Positions 7,014-13,789 of a stretch of 18,370 nucleotides of DNA are shown piece by piece. The stretch's first letter is position 1. Every line of letters begins with the position of its first letter. The stretch spans positions 1 through 18,370 of the forward strand of contig JBAZCI010000027.1 of assembly GCA_041671025.1 (NCBI GenBank), written 5' to 3'. The DNA comes from JBAZCI01 sp041671025. Lineage in GTDB: Bacteria; Patescibacteriota; Patescibacteriia; UBA10025. The translations under genes and the position numbers were made by a program. A model generated the notes under the pieces. It was not told the origin of the DNA. It did not search any database and saw only the letters and a list, made by a program, of their open reading frames with translations.

Positions 7014-7039
7014 CGTATCACTATGATACGCTTTTTTTT
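7012..7039 (+). terminator. Perfect Rho-independent terminator
   Basis: AGCGTATCA and TGATACGCT form a perfect 9-bp stem around loop CTA, followed by seven further T's. No large gene precedes it on this strand, so it must end the short transcript upstream. Confidence 0.95.
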
Positions 7040-7128
7040 GTTAAACAACGGTAGTCCATGTACCGTCTTGCGTAATATACAACGATCCAATGTGCAAGTG
7101 GTAACAGAAGACAAGCCTTGGGATGTAA

Positions 7129-7157
7129 TTGATTAATTCTGTCCCGTAGAGTATAGT
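7129..7157 (+). promoter_or_regulatory. Promoter of the CDP-alcohol phosphatidyltransferase gene
   Basis: TTGATT (7129-7134), a 17-nt spacer and TATAGT (7152-7157). Transcription should start near 7164, giving a leader of about 36 nt with a Shine-Dalgarno. Confidence 0.7.
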
Positions 7158-7167
7158 GCCTACGGGA
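7142..7167. repeat. Perfect inverted repeat around the -10, possible operator
   Basis: TCCCGTAG (7142-7149) and CTACGGGA (7160-7167) are perfect 8-bp arms with a 10-nt spacer that contains the -10 hexamer TATAGT. The placement suits a repressor operator. No T-run follows and the predicted start is inside the right arm, so it is not a terminator. Confidence 0.55.
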
Positions 7168-7199
7168 AAAAATGAACTTTTAGAATAGGAGTGGCTGAT

Positions 7200-7979
7200 A
7201 TGAGCGTCGAAGCTCGTGTAAAAAAAGACACTAAATTGCACAAGATAAGTGCAAGGGCGGTCAGACCGATTATCGACATACTCGACCATACAGGCATTGA
7301 TCCGAATGTCATTACATTCGGGAGTCTCCTGTTTGCACTTGGCGCCGGAATCTCTCTCTGGAGAGGATGGTGGTTAACCGCTGTTTTAATGCTGTTATGC
7401 AACGGTCTGTCGGATGTGATCGACGGTGAATTAGCGCGTCGAATTAAGGATCGGCGTAAGAGGGCACTGAAGGAAATGGGAGGATTTCTCGACGGAGCAA
7501 TCGATCGAATTGCCGATCTGTGCATTTTTTTGGGATTAATTGCCCGCGCGTTCGACGTGTACGATGACCTACTGATCGTCATATGTATTGCTGCGGGGAT
7601 AGGCATGCACCCGATTTCTAGCTATTTCAGGCAGGCCATTGAAAATATGGGGCATGGGAGAGACGCAAAACGACCGTTAACACGGGCAGGATTTCATGTT
7701 GCAATCGCAATTACGTGTCTCAGCGTCTTTATGACCGAGAATCTTGGAAATATACTTACGTTCATTTCCAGTTTCTTTCCTTGGTTAAAAGGTGTTGCCT
7801 CGTTTGTAACTATTCTGACCGTGGACAAATCGAGATTTGTTTTTTATTGGTCGACACTGACTACGGTTTGCTTATTAACAATCTTTGTCGGCGTTTTCCG
7901 CTTCGTGAACTACGTACGCATGTTCCTTCATCTTGAAAATAAACCCGCAGTTGATCCAATAAGACATGTTCTTAAGTAA
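7200..7979 (+). CDS. CDP-alcohol phosphatidyltransferase family membrane protein
   Basis: An integral membrane enzyme that moves a phosphoalcohol from a CDP-linked donor to an acceptor alcohol, usually in phospholipid synthesis. The family signature is present: Asp72 and Asp75 in DVIDGELAR, then G-x3-Asp98-x3-Asp102 in GFLDGAID. The gap between AR and that glycine is 13 residues, longer than the usual 8-9. Several membrane helices follow, with a hydrophilic C-terminus. ATG 7200 is preferred over GTG 7191 because AGGAG (7187-7191) is correctly spaced from ATG 7200 and overlaps the GTG. The product is 259 residues. Donor and acceptor are unknown. Monocistronic, with its own promoter and terminator. 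Confidence 0.88.
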   Translation: MSVEARVKKDTKLHKISARAVRPIIDILDHTGIDPNVITFGSLLFALGAGISLWRGWWLTAVLMLLCNGLSDVIDGELARRIKDRRKRALKEMGGFLDGAIDRIADLCIFLGLIARAFDVYDDLLIVICIAAGIGMHPISSYFRQAIENMGHGRDAKRPLTRAGFHVAIAITCLSVFMTENLGNILTFISSFFPWLKGVASFVTILTVDKSRFVFYWSTLTTVCLLTIFVGVFRFVNYVRMFLHLENKPAVDPIRHVLK

Positions 7980-7981
7980 AC

Positions 7982-8010
7982 CCTCCGCAATTTCACGTGG
8001 AGGTTTTTTT
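7982..8010 (+). terminator. Rho-independent terminator
   Basis: CCTCCGC pairs with GTGGAGG (one G-U) around loop AATTTCAC and is followed by seven T's, immediately after the phosphatidyltransferase stop. Confidence 0.9.
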
Positions 8011-8021
8011 ATTGCAGTGCA

Positions 8022-8050
8022 TCGACAAAAGCTTCAAAAAATGGTATGGT
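8022..8050 (+). promoter_or_regulatory. Candidate promoter for the surface protein gene
   Basis: TCGACA (8022-8027), a 17-nt spacer and TATGGT (8045-8050). A second AT-rich -10-like stretch (TATATA) follows at once. Confidence 0.5.
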
Positions 8051-8094
8051 ATATATCATCTTGAACTGTTTGTCGCATTCTGAAGAAAAAACAA

Positions 8095-10014
8095 ATGTCA
8101 CCATTACTGAAACGGCTATTACCATACACCCTCCTAGGAGTATGCGTTCTGTTTTGCATGGTTTTTTATCATACCGCGCTCGCACAGGAGAACGAAAACA
8201 CGGAAGGTACAGCTGAACCTGAGCAAGAGTATACCGCTTTTTTAGTTTCGCCTAATACGGAAAATCCGATACGGCCGCCAGTGATTGATGGACTTACAGA
8301 GGTAGTGATCGATATTGTCCCACATTCTGCATCTGTTGGATATGTTACCGTAGATATGTTTCCATACCCGATGGGAACACGTAAAGAGATGCATTGTCCC
8401 GCAATACAGCGGGGATCAGACCGTCGTTGGCATCTGATTTGCGATACACTCGATCTCAGCCAGGGTATGTACGCGTTACGCGTACACGCCTACTCTTCGC
8501 AGGGTGACAGTACCGGACAGGAAGTTTTGCTTAAAACAGCCGGCGGCGCTGAACCGGTTTTTGGTCCTATTGGGGTTTTCCATGCTATACGATTTACCTC
8601 GGGAGTTCTCCCTTCAACTTTGGAAAAAAACGACCCAATCGCAATAGCATTTCCTTCCACCGTTGCAGGGGTTAGATTCGCCGCTGTTTCACCAGACGGT
8701 GCGAGATACGAGCTCCCTTTGCCGGAAAAACTTTCAATGGAAGAAGGTGAGGAAATATGGACAACGACATGGGATACGGCATATGTGCCAAGCGATGTGT
8801 ACACCATTTTAGCATCATACACGACATCGGGGGGAGAAGTGTTCAGTGATACGTATTCTTCACAGGCGCTTCTGCAGAGCTCACCTGGCACATGCAAAGA
8901 GCGATGGGAATGTGCAGATTGGGACGCATGTCCTGGAACCGGAATTACCCGGGTGTGCGTGGACCAGCAGATGTGTAATCCTGCGGACGAGATCCGCTTT
9001 ACCGATACGAATTTTGAAAAAAAAGACGGGACAGCGTGTGCAAAGAAATACCCCTTTGCAACAGTATTTATGCCGTCGAATGTCGTAAACGACGGCAAGC
9101 ACATGGTTTTCATAAAAACGTATACGAACAATGTAGACGCAGTTGATTTGTTGTACAGCGACGGAAAAATGCCGTATGCGTCAGCCGGAGAAATGACGCC
9201 AAAAGGAATGTTTTGGGAAGGCCAAGTAGATGGCGCACTGTTTTATCAGCAGCAATATTTTTTTGTCCGGATGAAAACACATGAAGGATTAAGTGTCCTC
9301 AGCGCTCCGCATATTGTGCGTATGCCTTCCGGTGACAGCACATCTCTGCCATCTTTAAGTAAAGATTCAGATGCTGACGGTATCGAGGATGAAACAGAAG
9401 TCGTCGCCGGCTTCGCGCCTTATCTGTCAGATACCGACGCAGATGGCGTTGGAGATAGAGTTGAAGCCCAGCGCGAACTTGCGTCCGAGGACATCTCTGC
9501 AGAAACTGCTCAAGTATTGGGTCGCTCGCTAGAAAAGTATCTGCATAGTCATCCGTCAAATGAAAAGGAACGCAATTCCGATATCCGGCTCGTGCGGGTA
9601 ATGGGGCTTCCAATCGCGCAGGCCGGCTCGTACATGGTATTTACGGGTGAAGCTGCTCCTGGAGCTCAGATTAATGTATTTATAGACAACGATGAGTATG
9701 TGAGTTCCGGACAAACAAATGTACACGGAAATTTCACACTTTTTTTGAATAGACGCCTTACCGACGGATGGCATGAAATACTGGCGGCAGTAGTCTCACG
9801 TGAGGATGGAAGTATCATCGCCCAAAGCGCCTCACAGCAATTTTTGACTCGCAACGGTAGAGTCGTCACCCCTGATGAATACGGACAAGTAGATACAGTT
9901 AGTGAGCCGGGTATTTCCACTCAAGATATCGTAGTGATTTTGCTAATGGCATGTATAGGAATTTTTTTGGCCTTTACGCTCATTCGTATCCAGCATTCCC
10001 GTGAAGCTGTATAA
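8095..10014 (+). CDS. Large secreted surface protein with Cys-rich and Ca-binding segments and C-terminal anchor
   Basis: The 639-residue product begins with a signal peptide (basic start, hydrophobic 8-25, ALA|Q cleavage site at 30/31) and ends with a membrane helix at about 610-631 plus a short basic tail, so almost all of it is outside the cell. A beta-rich N-terminal region (about 60-260) is followed by a Cys cluster from residue 267 of the form C-x5-C-x5-C with WECADWDAC, like thrombospondin type-1-type modules. Residues about 424-455 hold two DxDxDG-type calcium loops (DSDADGIEDE and DTDADGVGD), as in thrombospondin type-3 repeats. Residues about 500-590 resemble an Ig-like domain (GEAAPGAQINVFID). 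No enzyme motif is visible. Adhesion or envelope scaffolding is a reasonable guess. No Shine-Dalgarno. Confidence 0.8.
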   Translation: MSPLLKRLLPYTLLGVCVLFCMVFYHTALAQENENTEGTAEPEQEYTAFLVSPNTENPIRPPVIDGLTEVVIDIVPHSASVGYVTVDMFPYPMGTRKEMHCPAIQRGSDRRWHLICDTLDLSQGMYALRVHAYSSQGDSTGQEVLLKTAGGAEPVFGPIGVFHAIRFTSGVLPSTLEKNDPIAIAFPSTVAGVRFAAVSPDGARYELPLPEKLSMEEGEEIWTTTWDTAYVPSDVYTILASYTTSGGEVFSDTYSSQALLQSSPGTCKERWECADWDACPGTGITRVCVDQQMCNPADEIRFTDTNFEKKDGTACAKKYPFATVFMPSNVVNDGKHMVFIKTYTNNVDAVDLLYSDGKMPYASAGEMTPKGMFWEGQVDGALFYQQQYFFVRMKTHEGLSVLSAPHIVRMPSGDSTSLPSLSKDSDADGIEDETEVVAGFAPYLSDTDADGVGDRVEAQRELASEDISAETAQVLGRSLEKYLHSHPSNEKERNSDIRLVRVMGLPIAQAGSYMVFTGEAAPGAQINVFIDNDEYVSSGQTNVHGNFTLFLNRRLTDGWHEILAAVVSREDGSIIAQSASQQFLTRNGRVVTPDEYGQVDTVSEPGISTQDIVVILLMACIGIFLAFTLIRIQHSREAV

Positions 10015-10015
10015 T
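10010..10015 (+). promoter_or_regulatory. Candidate -10 for the pentose-phosphate operon
   Basis: A perfect TATAAT overlaps the stop codon of the surface protein gene, 12 nt before ATG 10028. No good -35 is visible, so an activator or read-through from upstream may be needed. Confidence 0.4.
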
Positions 10016-10027
10016 TAACCCATCTAT

Positions 10028-10459
10028 ATGAAAATTTTTATCGGCGGCGACCACCAGGGCATTGGTATGAAGAAGGCGTTAATTGATTGGTTACGCCGCA
10101 ATCGTCGACATGTTGAAGACCTTGGAACTTTTTCCTCAAAACCGATTGATTATCCTGACATTGCAAAAAAGGTTGTTACCGCAGTACTTGCGAGTAAAAC
10201 AAAAGGGATACTGTTATGCAGCTCGGGAGTCGGTGTTTGTGCGGCTGCAAACCGGTTTAAGCATATCAGAGCGGTGAATGCATGGAATACGGCAGTAGCC
10301 CGTTCAAGTCGTGTAGATGACGATACGAATATCTTATGTCTTGCCGCTGATTATCTGAGCGTGGCCCAGGCAAAAAAAATAGTCACCGTCTGGCTTGGAC
10401 AGAATTTTTCAGGATACGTACGCCACAAGCGCCGCATTAAAAAAATTGACAGCGTATAA
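10028..10459 (+). CDS. rpiB: Ribose-5-phosphate isomerase B
   Basis: It interconverts ribose-5-phosphate and ribulose-5-phosphate in the non-oxidative pentose phosphate pathway. The 143-residue length is typical for RpiB/LacAB-type isomerases. Visible family features are the N-terminal GGDHQG, the DYPD motif, and GILLCSSGVGVCAAANR with Cys64 at the place of the catalytic Cys66 of E. coli RpiB. The NAWNTAVAR segment has Trp where E. coli has His, as I recall for the mycobacterial type. It is the first gene of a six-enzyme operon, and its stop is 2 nt before the next ATG. Confidence 0.94.
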   Translation: MKIFIGGDHQGIGMKKALIDWLRRNRRHVEDLGTFSSKPIDYPDIAKKVVTAVLASKTKGILLCSSGVGVCAAANRFKHIRAVNAWNTAVARSSRVDDDTNILCLAADYLSVAQAKKIVTVWLGQNFSGYVRHKRRIKKIDSV

Positions 10460-10461
10460 TC

Positions 10462-11100
10462 ATGGATATTGAGATACTTCCTACATTGCTCGTAAAGACC
10501 GTCGCTGAGGCAGAACACAACCTAAAATCTATACGAGGTCTTGCTCCGTGGATTCAAATTGACGTAGAGGACGGCATCTTGGTTCCCTCAAGGACACTTG
10601 ACGCCCACGCTTTTCCTGAGTCAATGAGTTCTTTTTTTGTTGAAGTTGACCTGATGGTTCAAGAGCCTGCGATGTACATACAGGAGTGGTACCAGCGCGG
10701 AGCGCGGAGAATTATTCTTCATGTGGAGTCACAGGGCAATCTGACAGACCATATTACTTCTGTAAAAAAACTCGGCATGGAAGTCGCAATTGGGTTATTT
10801 CCCGATAGTCCGCTTACCCTGCTTAATCCCTTTTTGTCGGGCATTGACCGGGTTTTGCTCCTTGCGGTCACACCTGGTTTTAGCGGAAGCAGGTTTATAC
10901 CTCATATACTCAAAAAAATACAAGACTTACGATTACTCAGTCCTCAGGTCGTTATCGAAGTAGACGGCGGAATGAACAAAGATACAATTCCCCCCGCGCG
11001 TGATGCGGGTGCAAACGCGTTCGCGGTCAATTCATCCATTTTTTCTTCATCTGATCCTCGTTCGACATATACTGATCTTCGTCGATCTTTGGGGGTGTGA
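10462..11100 (+). CDS. Ribulose-phosphate 3-epimerase-like TIM barrel, atypical metal site
   Basis: By context this would interconvert ribulose-5-phosphate and xylulose-5-phosphate. The 212-residue TIM barrel follows the Rpe family throughout: LPTLL at the start, PGFSGSRFIPHILKKI, EVDGGMNKDTI and a C-terminal phosphate loop (VNSSIF). Of the four usual metal ligands His-Asp-His-Asp, only Asp34 and Asp168 are kept. The first His is Gln32 (QIDVEDG instead of HxDVMDG) and the second is Asp63 (VDLMV instead of VHLMV). The Met after DV is Glu36. It may be an epimerase with a changed metal site or have a shifted substrate. It lies 2 nt after rpiB. Confidence 0.8.
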   Translation: MDIEILPTLLVKTVAEAEHNLKSIRGLAPWIQIDVEDGILVPSRTLDAHAFPESMSSFFVEVDLMVQEPAMYIQEWYQRGARRIILHVESQGNLTDHITSVKKLGMEVAIGLFPDSPLTLLNPFLSGIDRVLLLAVTPGFSGSRFIPHILKKIQDLRLLSPQVVIEVDGGMNKDTIPPARDAGANAFAVNSSIFSSSDPRSTYTDLRRSLGV

Positions 11101-11112
11101 TACACTGAGTGT

Positions 11113-11970
11113 ATGAAAACGTACAGCCTTTCGGCATTAAACACCATTTCAGCAAACATCCGTGAAGATATTATTTCAATGCTTCTCGCTGCAGGCTCTG
11201 GGCATTCAGCCGGACCGCTTGGGATGGCAGACGTTTTCACAGCACTGTATTTTTGCGTGTTGAATCATGCACCGCACAAACCGCGCTGGGACAACCGTGA
11301 CCGCCTAGTACTTTCGTGCGGGCATTTAGCACCGCTGCTTTACGCAACATTAGCACGTGCCGGATATTTTCCAAAAAAAGAATTAAAAACATTACGCAAG
11401 CTCGGGTCGCTTCTTCAGGGACATCCGCACAACACTCTTCCTGGAGTAGAAACGTCAACCGGGCCACTCGGACAGGGAATATCGGTTGCTGTCGGCATGT
11501 CGCTTGGCGCCGCACTGCTTAAGCGGTCATATCAGGTCTATTGTGTTATGAGTGACGCCGAACAACAGGAGGGACAAACGTGGGAGGCAGTCATGTTTGC
11601 CGGAAAAAACCGATGTGCAAATCTTACGGCGATCATTGACCGCAATAATATTCAAATTGACGGATATGTAGAAAATGTTATGCCGTTGGAGCCTCTTCGA
11701 AAAAAGTATGAGGCATTCAACTGGCACGTTATTGAAGTCGACGGACATAATATACGTCAGGTTATTGATGCCTGCAACACAGCAAAAGCGATTTCAGAGA
11801 AACCCGTTCTCATTCTTTGCCATACCATCCCGGGTAAAGGCGTCGACTTTATGGAATTTTCGCCGGCATGGCACGGGAAGACTCCGACAGCCGAGGAGGC
11901 GCGCCGTGCGCACAGGGATCTCCATCGTTTACGGACGCTTAACGGTAAAATCATCTCTGAACATGAGTAA
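11113..11970 (+). CDS. Transketolase, N-terminal (thiamine-diphosphate binding) subunit
   Basis: The N-terminal half of a split transketolase, as found in archaea and many CPR bacteria. The 285-residue chain carries the family motifs: GHSAGPLGMADV near residue 30, SCGHLAPLLYATL, STGPLGQGISVAVGMSLG, and the thiamine-diphosphate/metal motif MSDAEQQEG...DRNN, where the usual GDGE is SDAE but the metal-binding Asp and Asn are kept. It transfers two-carbon ketol units between sugar phosphates together with the next gene. A TACACT (11101-11106) lies 6 nt before the ATG, so an internal near-leaderless promoter is possible. It overlaps the C-terminal subunit gene by 8 nt. Confidence 0.93.
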   Translation: MKTYSLSALNTISANIREDIISMLLAAGSGHSAGPLGMADVFTALYFCVLNHAPHKPRWDNRDRLVLSCGHLAPLLYATLARAGYFPKKELKTLRKLGSLLQGHPHNTLPGVETSTGPLGQGISVAVGMSLGAALLKRSYQVYCVMSDAEQQEGQTWEAVMFAGKNRCANLTAIIDRNNIQIDGYVENVMPLEPLRKKYEAFNWHVIEVDGHNIRQVIDACNTAKAISEKPVLILCHTIPGKGVDFMEFSPAWHGKTPTAEEARRAHRDLHRLRTLNGKIISEHE

Positions 11971-12952
11971 CGTATTCGTACCATTACGCAGAGAGAAAGC
12001 AAAGCTTGTTGCACCTCGTGACGGGTTTGGAGAGGGGATGGTGCTGGCTGCAAAAAAGAATCCCCGTATAATCGCTTTATGCGCCGATGTTACCGAATCG
12101 ACACGCCTGCATACTTTTCGAGCAAAATTTCCAGATCGCTTTATCGAAATGGGAGTTGCCGAGCAAAATATGGCCGGCGTAGCCGCCGGACTTGCTCTGG
12201 CAGGCTTGTCTCCGTGTGTGGTTGCATATGCTGTTTTTTCACCGGGACGCAACTGGGATCAGATACGGGTTTCAATTTGCTACAATAATGCAAATGTAAA
12301 GATTGCCGGCGCACACGCGGGTTTGACTGTAGGACCGGACGGCGCAACGCATCAGGCGCTTGAGGATATCGCAATCATGCGCGTACTTCCGAACATGACC
12401 GTCCTGTGTCCGGCGGATGCTATTCAGACAAAAAAAGCGGTCACTGCGGCGTTTGAAAGAAAAGGTCCGGTGTACATCCGGTTTGGCCGCGAACCTATGC
12501 CTGTGGTCATTAATCCACACTCAACATATACGATAGGGAAGGCGGATGTGCTTATTCCCGGCGATGACGCGGTCATTATCGCCTGCGGGTCAATGGTATA
12601 CGAAAGTATGGTTGCAGCCCGTTTACTCCGTAAGACGGGCATACACGCGGCTGTGATCAATAACCACACGGTTAAGCCGTTAGACCGCACAACAATTATA
12701 CGCACGGCGAGAAATACGGGTGCAGTGGTCACTGCAGAAGAACACCAGATACAGGGAGGAATGGGCTCTGCGATCTCTGAGGCGCTTTCCGCGGAGTGTC
12801 CGGTCCCCATCGAGCAGATCGGTGTAGATAATACCTTTGGTGAATCAGGGACAGCGGGTGAGTTATTGACAAAGTACGGGTTAACGTCGGATCATATAGT
12901 TAAAGCGGTTCTTCGTGTCATTAAACGAAAAAAGCATGCTCACACATTATAA
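11963..12952 (+). CDS. Transketolase, C-terminal (pyrimidine-binding) subunit
   Basis: The second half of the split transketolase, 329 residues. The frame is open far upstream, but ATG 11963 gives the family N-terminus and an 8-nt overlap (ATGAGTAA) with the N-terminal subunit gene, a coupling arrangement. The catalytic Glu67 lies in MGVAEQNMAGVAAGLAL, the residue that activates the thiamine ring. VGPDGATHQALEDIAIMR, KGPVYIRFGR and a C-terminal ketoacid-binding domain (from about residue 195) complete the fold. It should form a heterotetramer with the N-terminal subunit. Confidence 0.93.
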   Translation: MSNVFVPLRREKAKLVAPRDGFGEGMVLAAKKNPRIIALCADVTESTRLHTFRAKFPDRFIEMGVAEQNMAGVAAGLALAGLSPCVVAYAVFSPGRNWDQIRVSICYNNANVKIAGAHAGLTVGPDGATHQALEDIAIMRVLPNMTVLCPADAIQTKKAVTAAFERKGPVYIRFGREPMPVVINPHSTYTIGKADVLIPGDDAVIIACGSMVYESMVAARLLRKTGIHAAVINNHTVKPLDRTTIIRTARNTGAVVTAEEHQIQGGMGSAISEALSAECPVPIEQIGVDNTFGESGTAGELLTKYGLTSDHIVKAVLRVIKRKKHAHTL

Positions 12953-13784
12953 GTCTCTTATGCGACGCGCCTATAAAGGCGGCTGGGCAATCGGGGCATT
13001 TAATACCTCAAATCTTGAGACAAGTCAGGCAATCATTGAAGCGGCGGAAGAGCTTCGGGCGCCTGTCATAATTCAGACAACTGAAAAAGCCATAGGGTAC
13101 GCCGGAGTCGACGTATTATCGGGCATGGTCAAGACATTAGCTGCACGTGCGCATGTTCCTGTCATTCTCAATCTTGATCACGGACGTTCATTGCAGATCG
13201 CGCAGATTGCCGCGCGTCATGGGTATACTGCGCTCATGATAGACGGTTCCAAGCTTCCGTTCAAAAAGAATCTTTCTATTACCCGTGCGGTCGTAAAAGT
13301 TGCCCGGGCGTACGGGATTGGTGCTGAAGGCGAGCTGGGCACTATTGGGGGTGTCGAAGATTTTATCCACCATAAGAGCATTCTCATGACAGAGCCGGAA
13401 GATGCTCAACTGTTTGTACGACAAACCGGTGTCGATATCCTAGCAGTTGCTTTTGGCTCTTCTCATGGGCTTCCCGTCAAGGGAGAGCATCTTGATTTCA
13501 CACGTTTAGCTCAAATTCGCAAAGCCATTCCCGGCGTACCGCTTGTCTTTCACGGTGCGTCGTCCACACGAAAAGATTTTATTAAAAAGGCTATCAGACT
13601 CGGCGTGTGCAAAATAAATATTGATACGGATATTCGTGAAGCATTCAGTACTGCATTACGCAAGAAACTGGCGAGCGATACCAAGGTCTACGATACTCGT
13701 GATATACTCTCATATGCGCGAGAAGCCGTAAAGAATGTTGTAAAAGAAAAAATCCGTATGTTTGGCAGTGCTCATAAGGCTTGA
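12936..13784 (+). CDS. Class II fructose-bisphosphate aldolase (possible dual FBP/SBP use)
   Basis: A zinc-dependent aldolase, 282 residues. Catalytic Asp81 and zinc ligand His82 are in LNLDHG; zinc ligands His177 and His206 are in GSSHG and VFHGAS. Glu133 lies in GELG, and the phosphate/Schiff-loop region KINIDTD is intact. It normally cleaves fructose-1,6-bisphosphate to dihydroxyacetone phosphate and glyceraldehyde-3-phosphate; many class II enzymes also accept sedoheptulose-1,7-bisphosphate. ATG 12936 is preferred over GTG 12915; it overlaps the transketolase gene by 17 nt. Its place between transketolase and a sugar kinase suggests a role in pentose-phosphate metabolism. Confidence 0.92.
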   Translation: MLTHYKSLMRRAYKGGWAIGAFNTSNLETSQAIIEAAEELRAPVIIQTTEKAIGYAGVDVLSGMVKTLAARAHVPVILNLDHGRSLQIAQIAARHGYTALMIDGSKLPFKKNLSITRAVVKVARAYGIGAEGELGTIGGVEDFIHHKSILMTEPEDAQLFVRQTGVDILAVAFGSSHGLPVKGEHLDFTRLAQIRKAIPGVPLVFHGASSTRKDFIKKAIRLGVCKINIDTDIREAFSTALRKKLASDTKVYDTRDILSYAREAVKNVVKEKIRMFGSAHKA

Positions 13785-13789
13785 AATAT

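Larger units (their letters stand above)
6826..7039 (+). ncRNA. Candidate structured small RNA or structured short mRNA
   Basis: The predicted transcript (start about 6826, about 214 nt) is dense in hairpins. First, GAATG and ACTTTTTC (6865-6879) pair with GAAAAAGT and CATTC (6886-6903). Second, ATTCAAG and TCTCC (6900-6915) pair with GGAGA and CTTGAAT (6926-6939). Third, CTTCTTTTT (6989-6997) pairs with AAAAAGAAG (7002-7010) around tetraloop TAAG. A perfect terminator follows. The first two stems share bases 6900-6903, so they partly exclude each other. I do not see the conserved elements of RNase P RNA, tmRNA, SRP RNA or 6S RNA. The region also contains a 48-codon frame with a Shine-Dalgarno. 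The exact 5' end is uncertain. Confidence 0.5.

Noticed and set aside
7048..7066. Hairpin ACGGTA/TACCGT after the terminator
   Set aside because: A 6-bp stem with no T-run or gene context; noted only as a possible minor element.
7041..7289. 82-codon minus-strand frame across the phosphatidyltransferase promoter
   Set aside because: It crosses a well-formed promoter and the start of a recognised gene, and has no Shine-Dalgarno.
8490..9131. 213-codon minus-strand frame inside the surface protein gene
   Set aside because: A shadow frame without family features; the plus strand has a signal peptide, repeats and an anchor.
11675..11962. N-terminal extension of the transketolase C subunit
   Set aside because: It lies out of frame within the N subunit gene, and the family N-terminus starts at ATG 11963.
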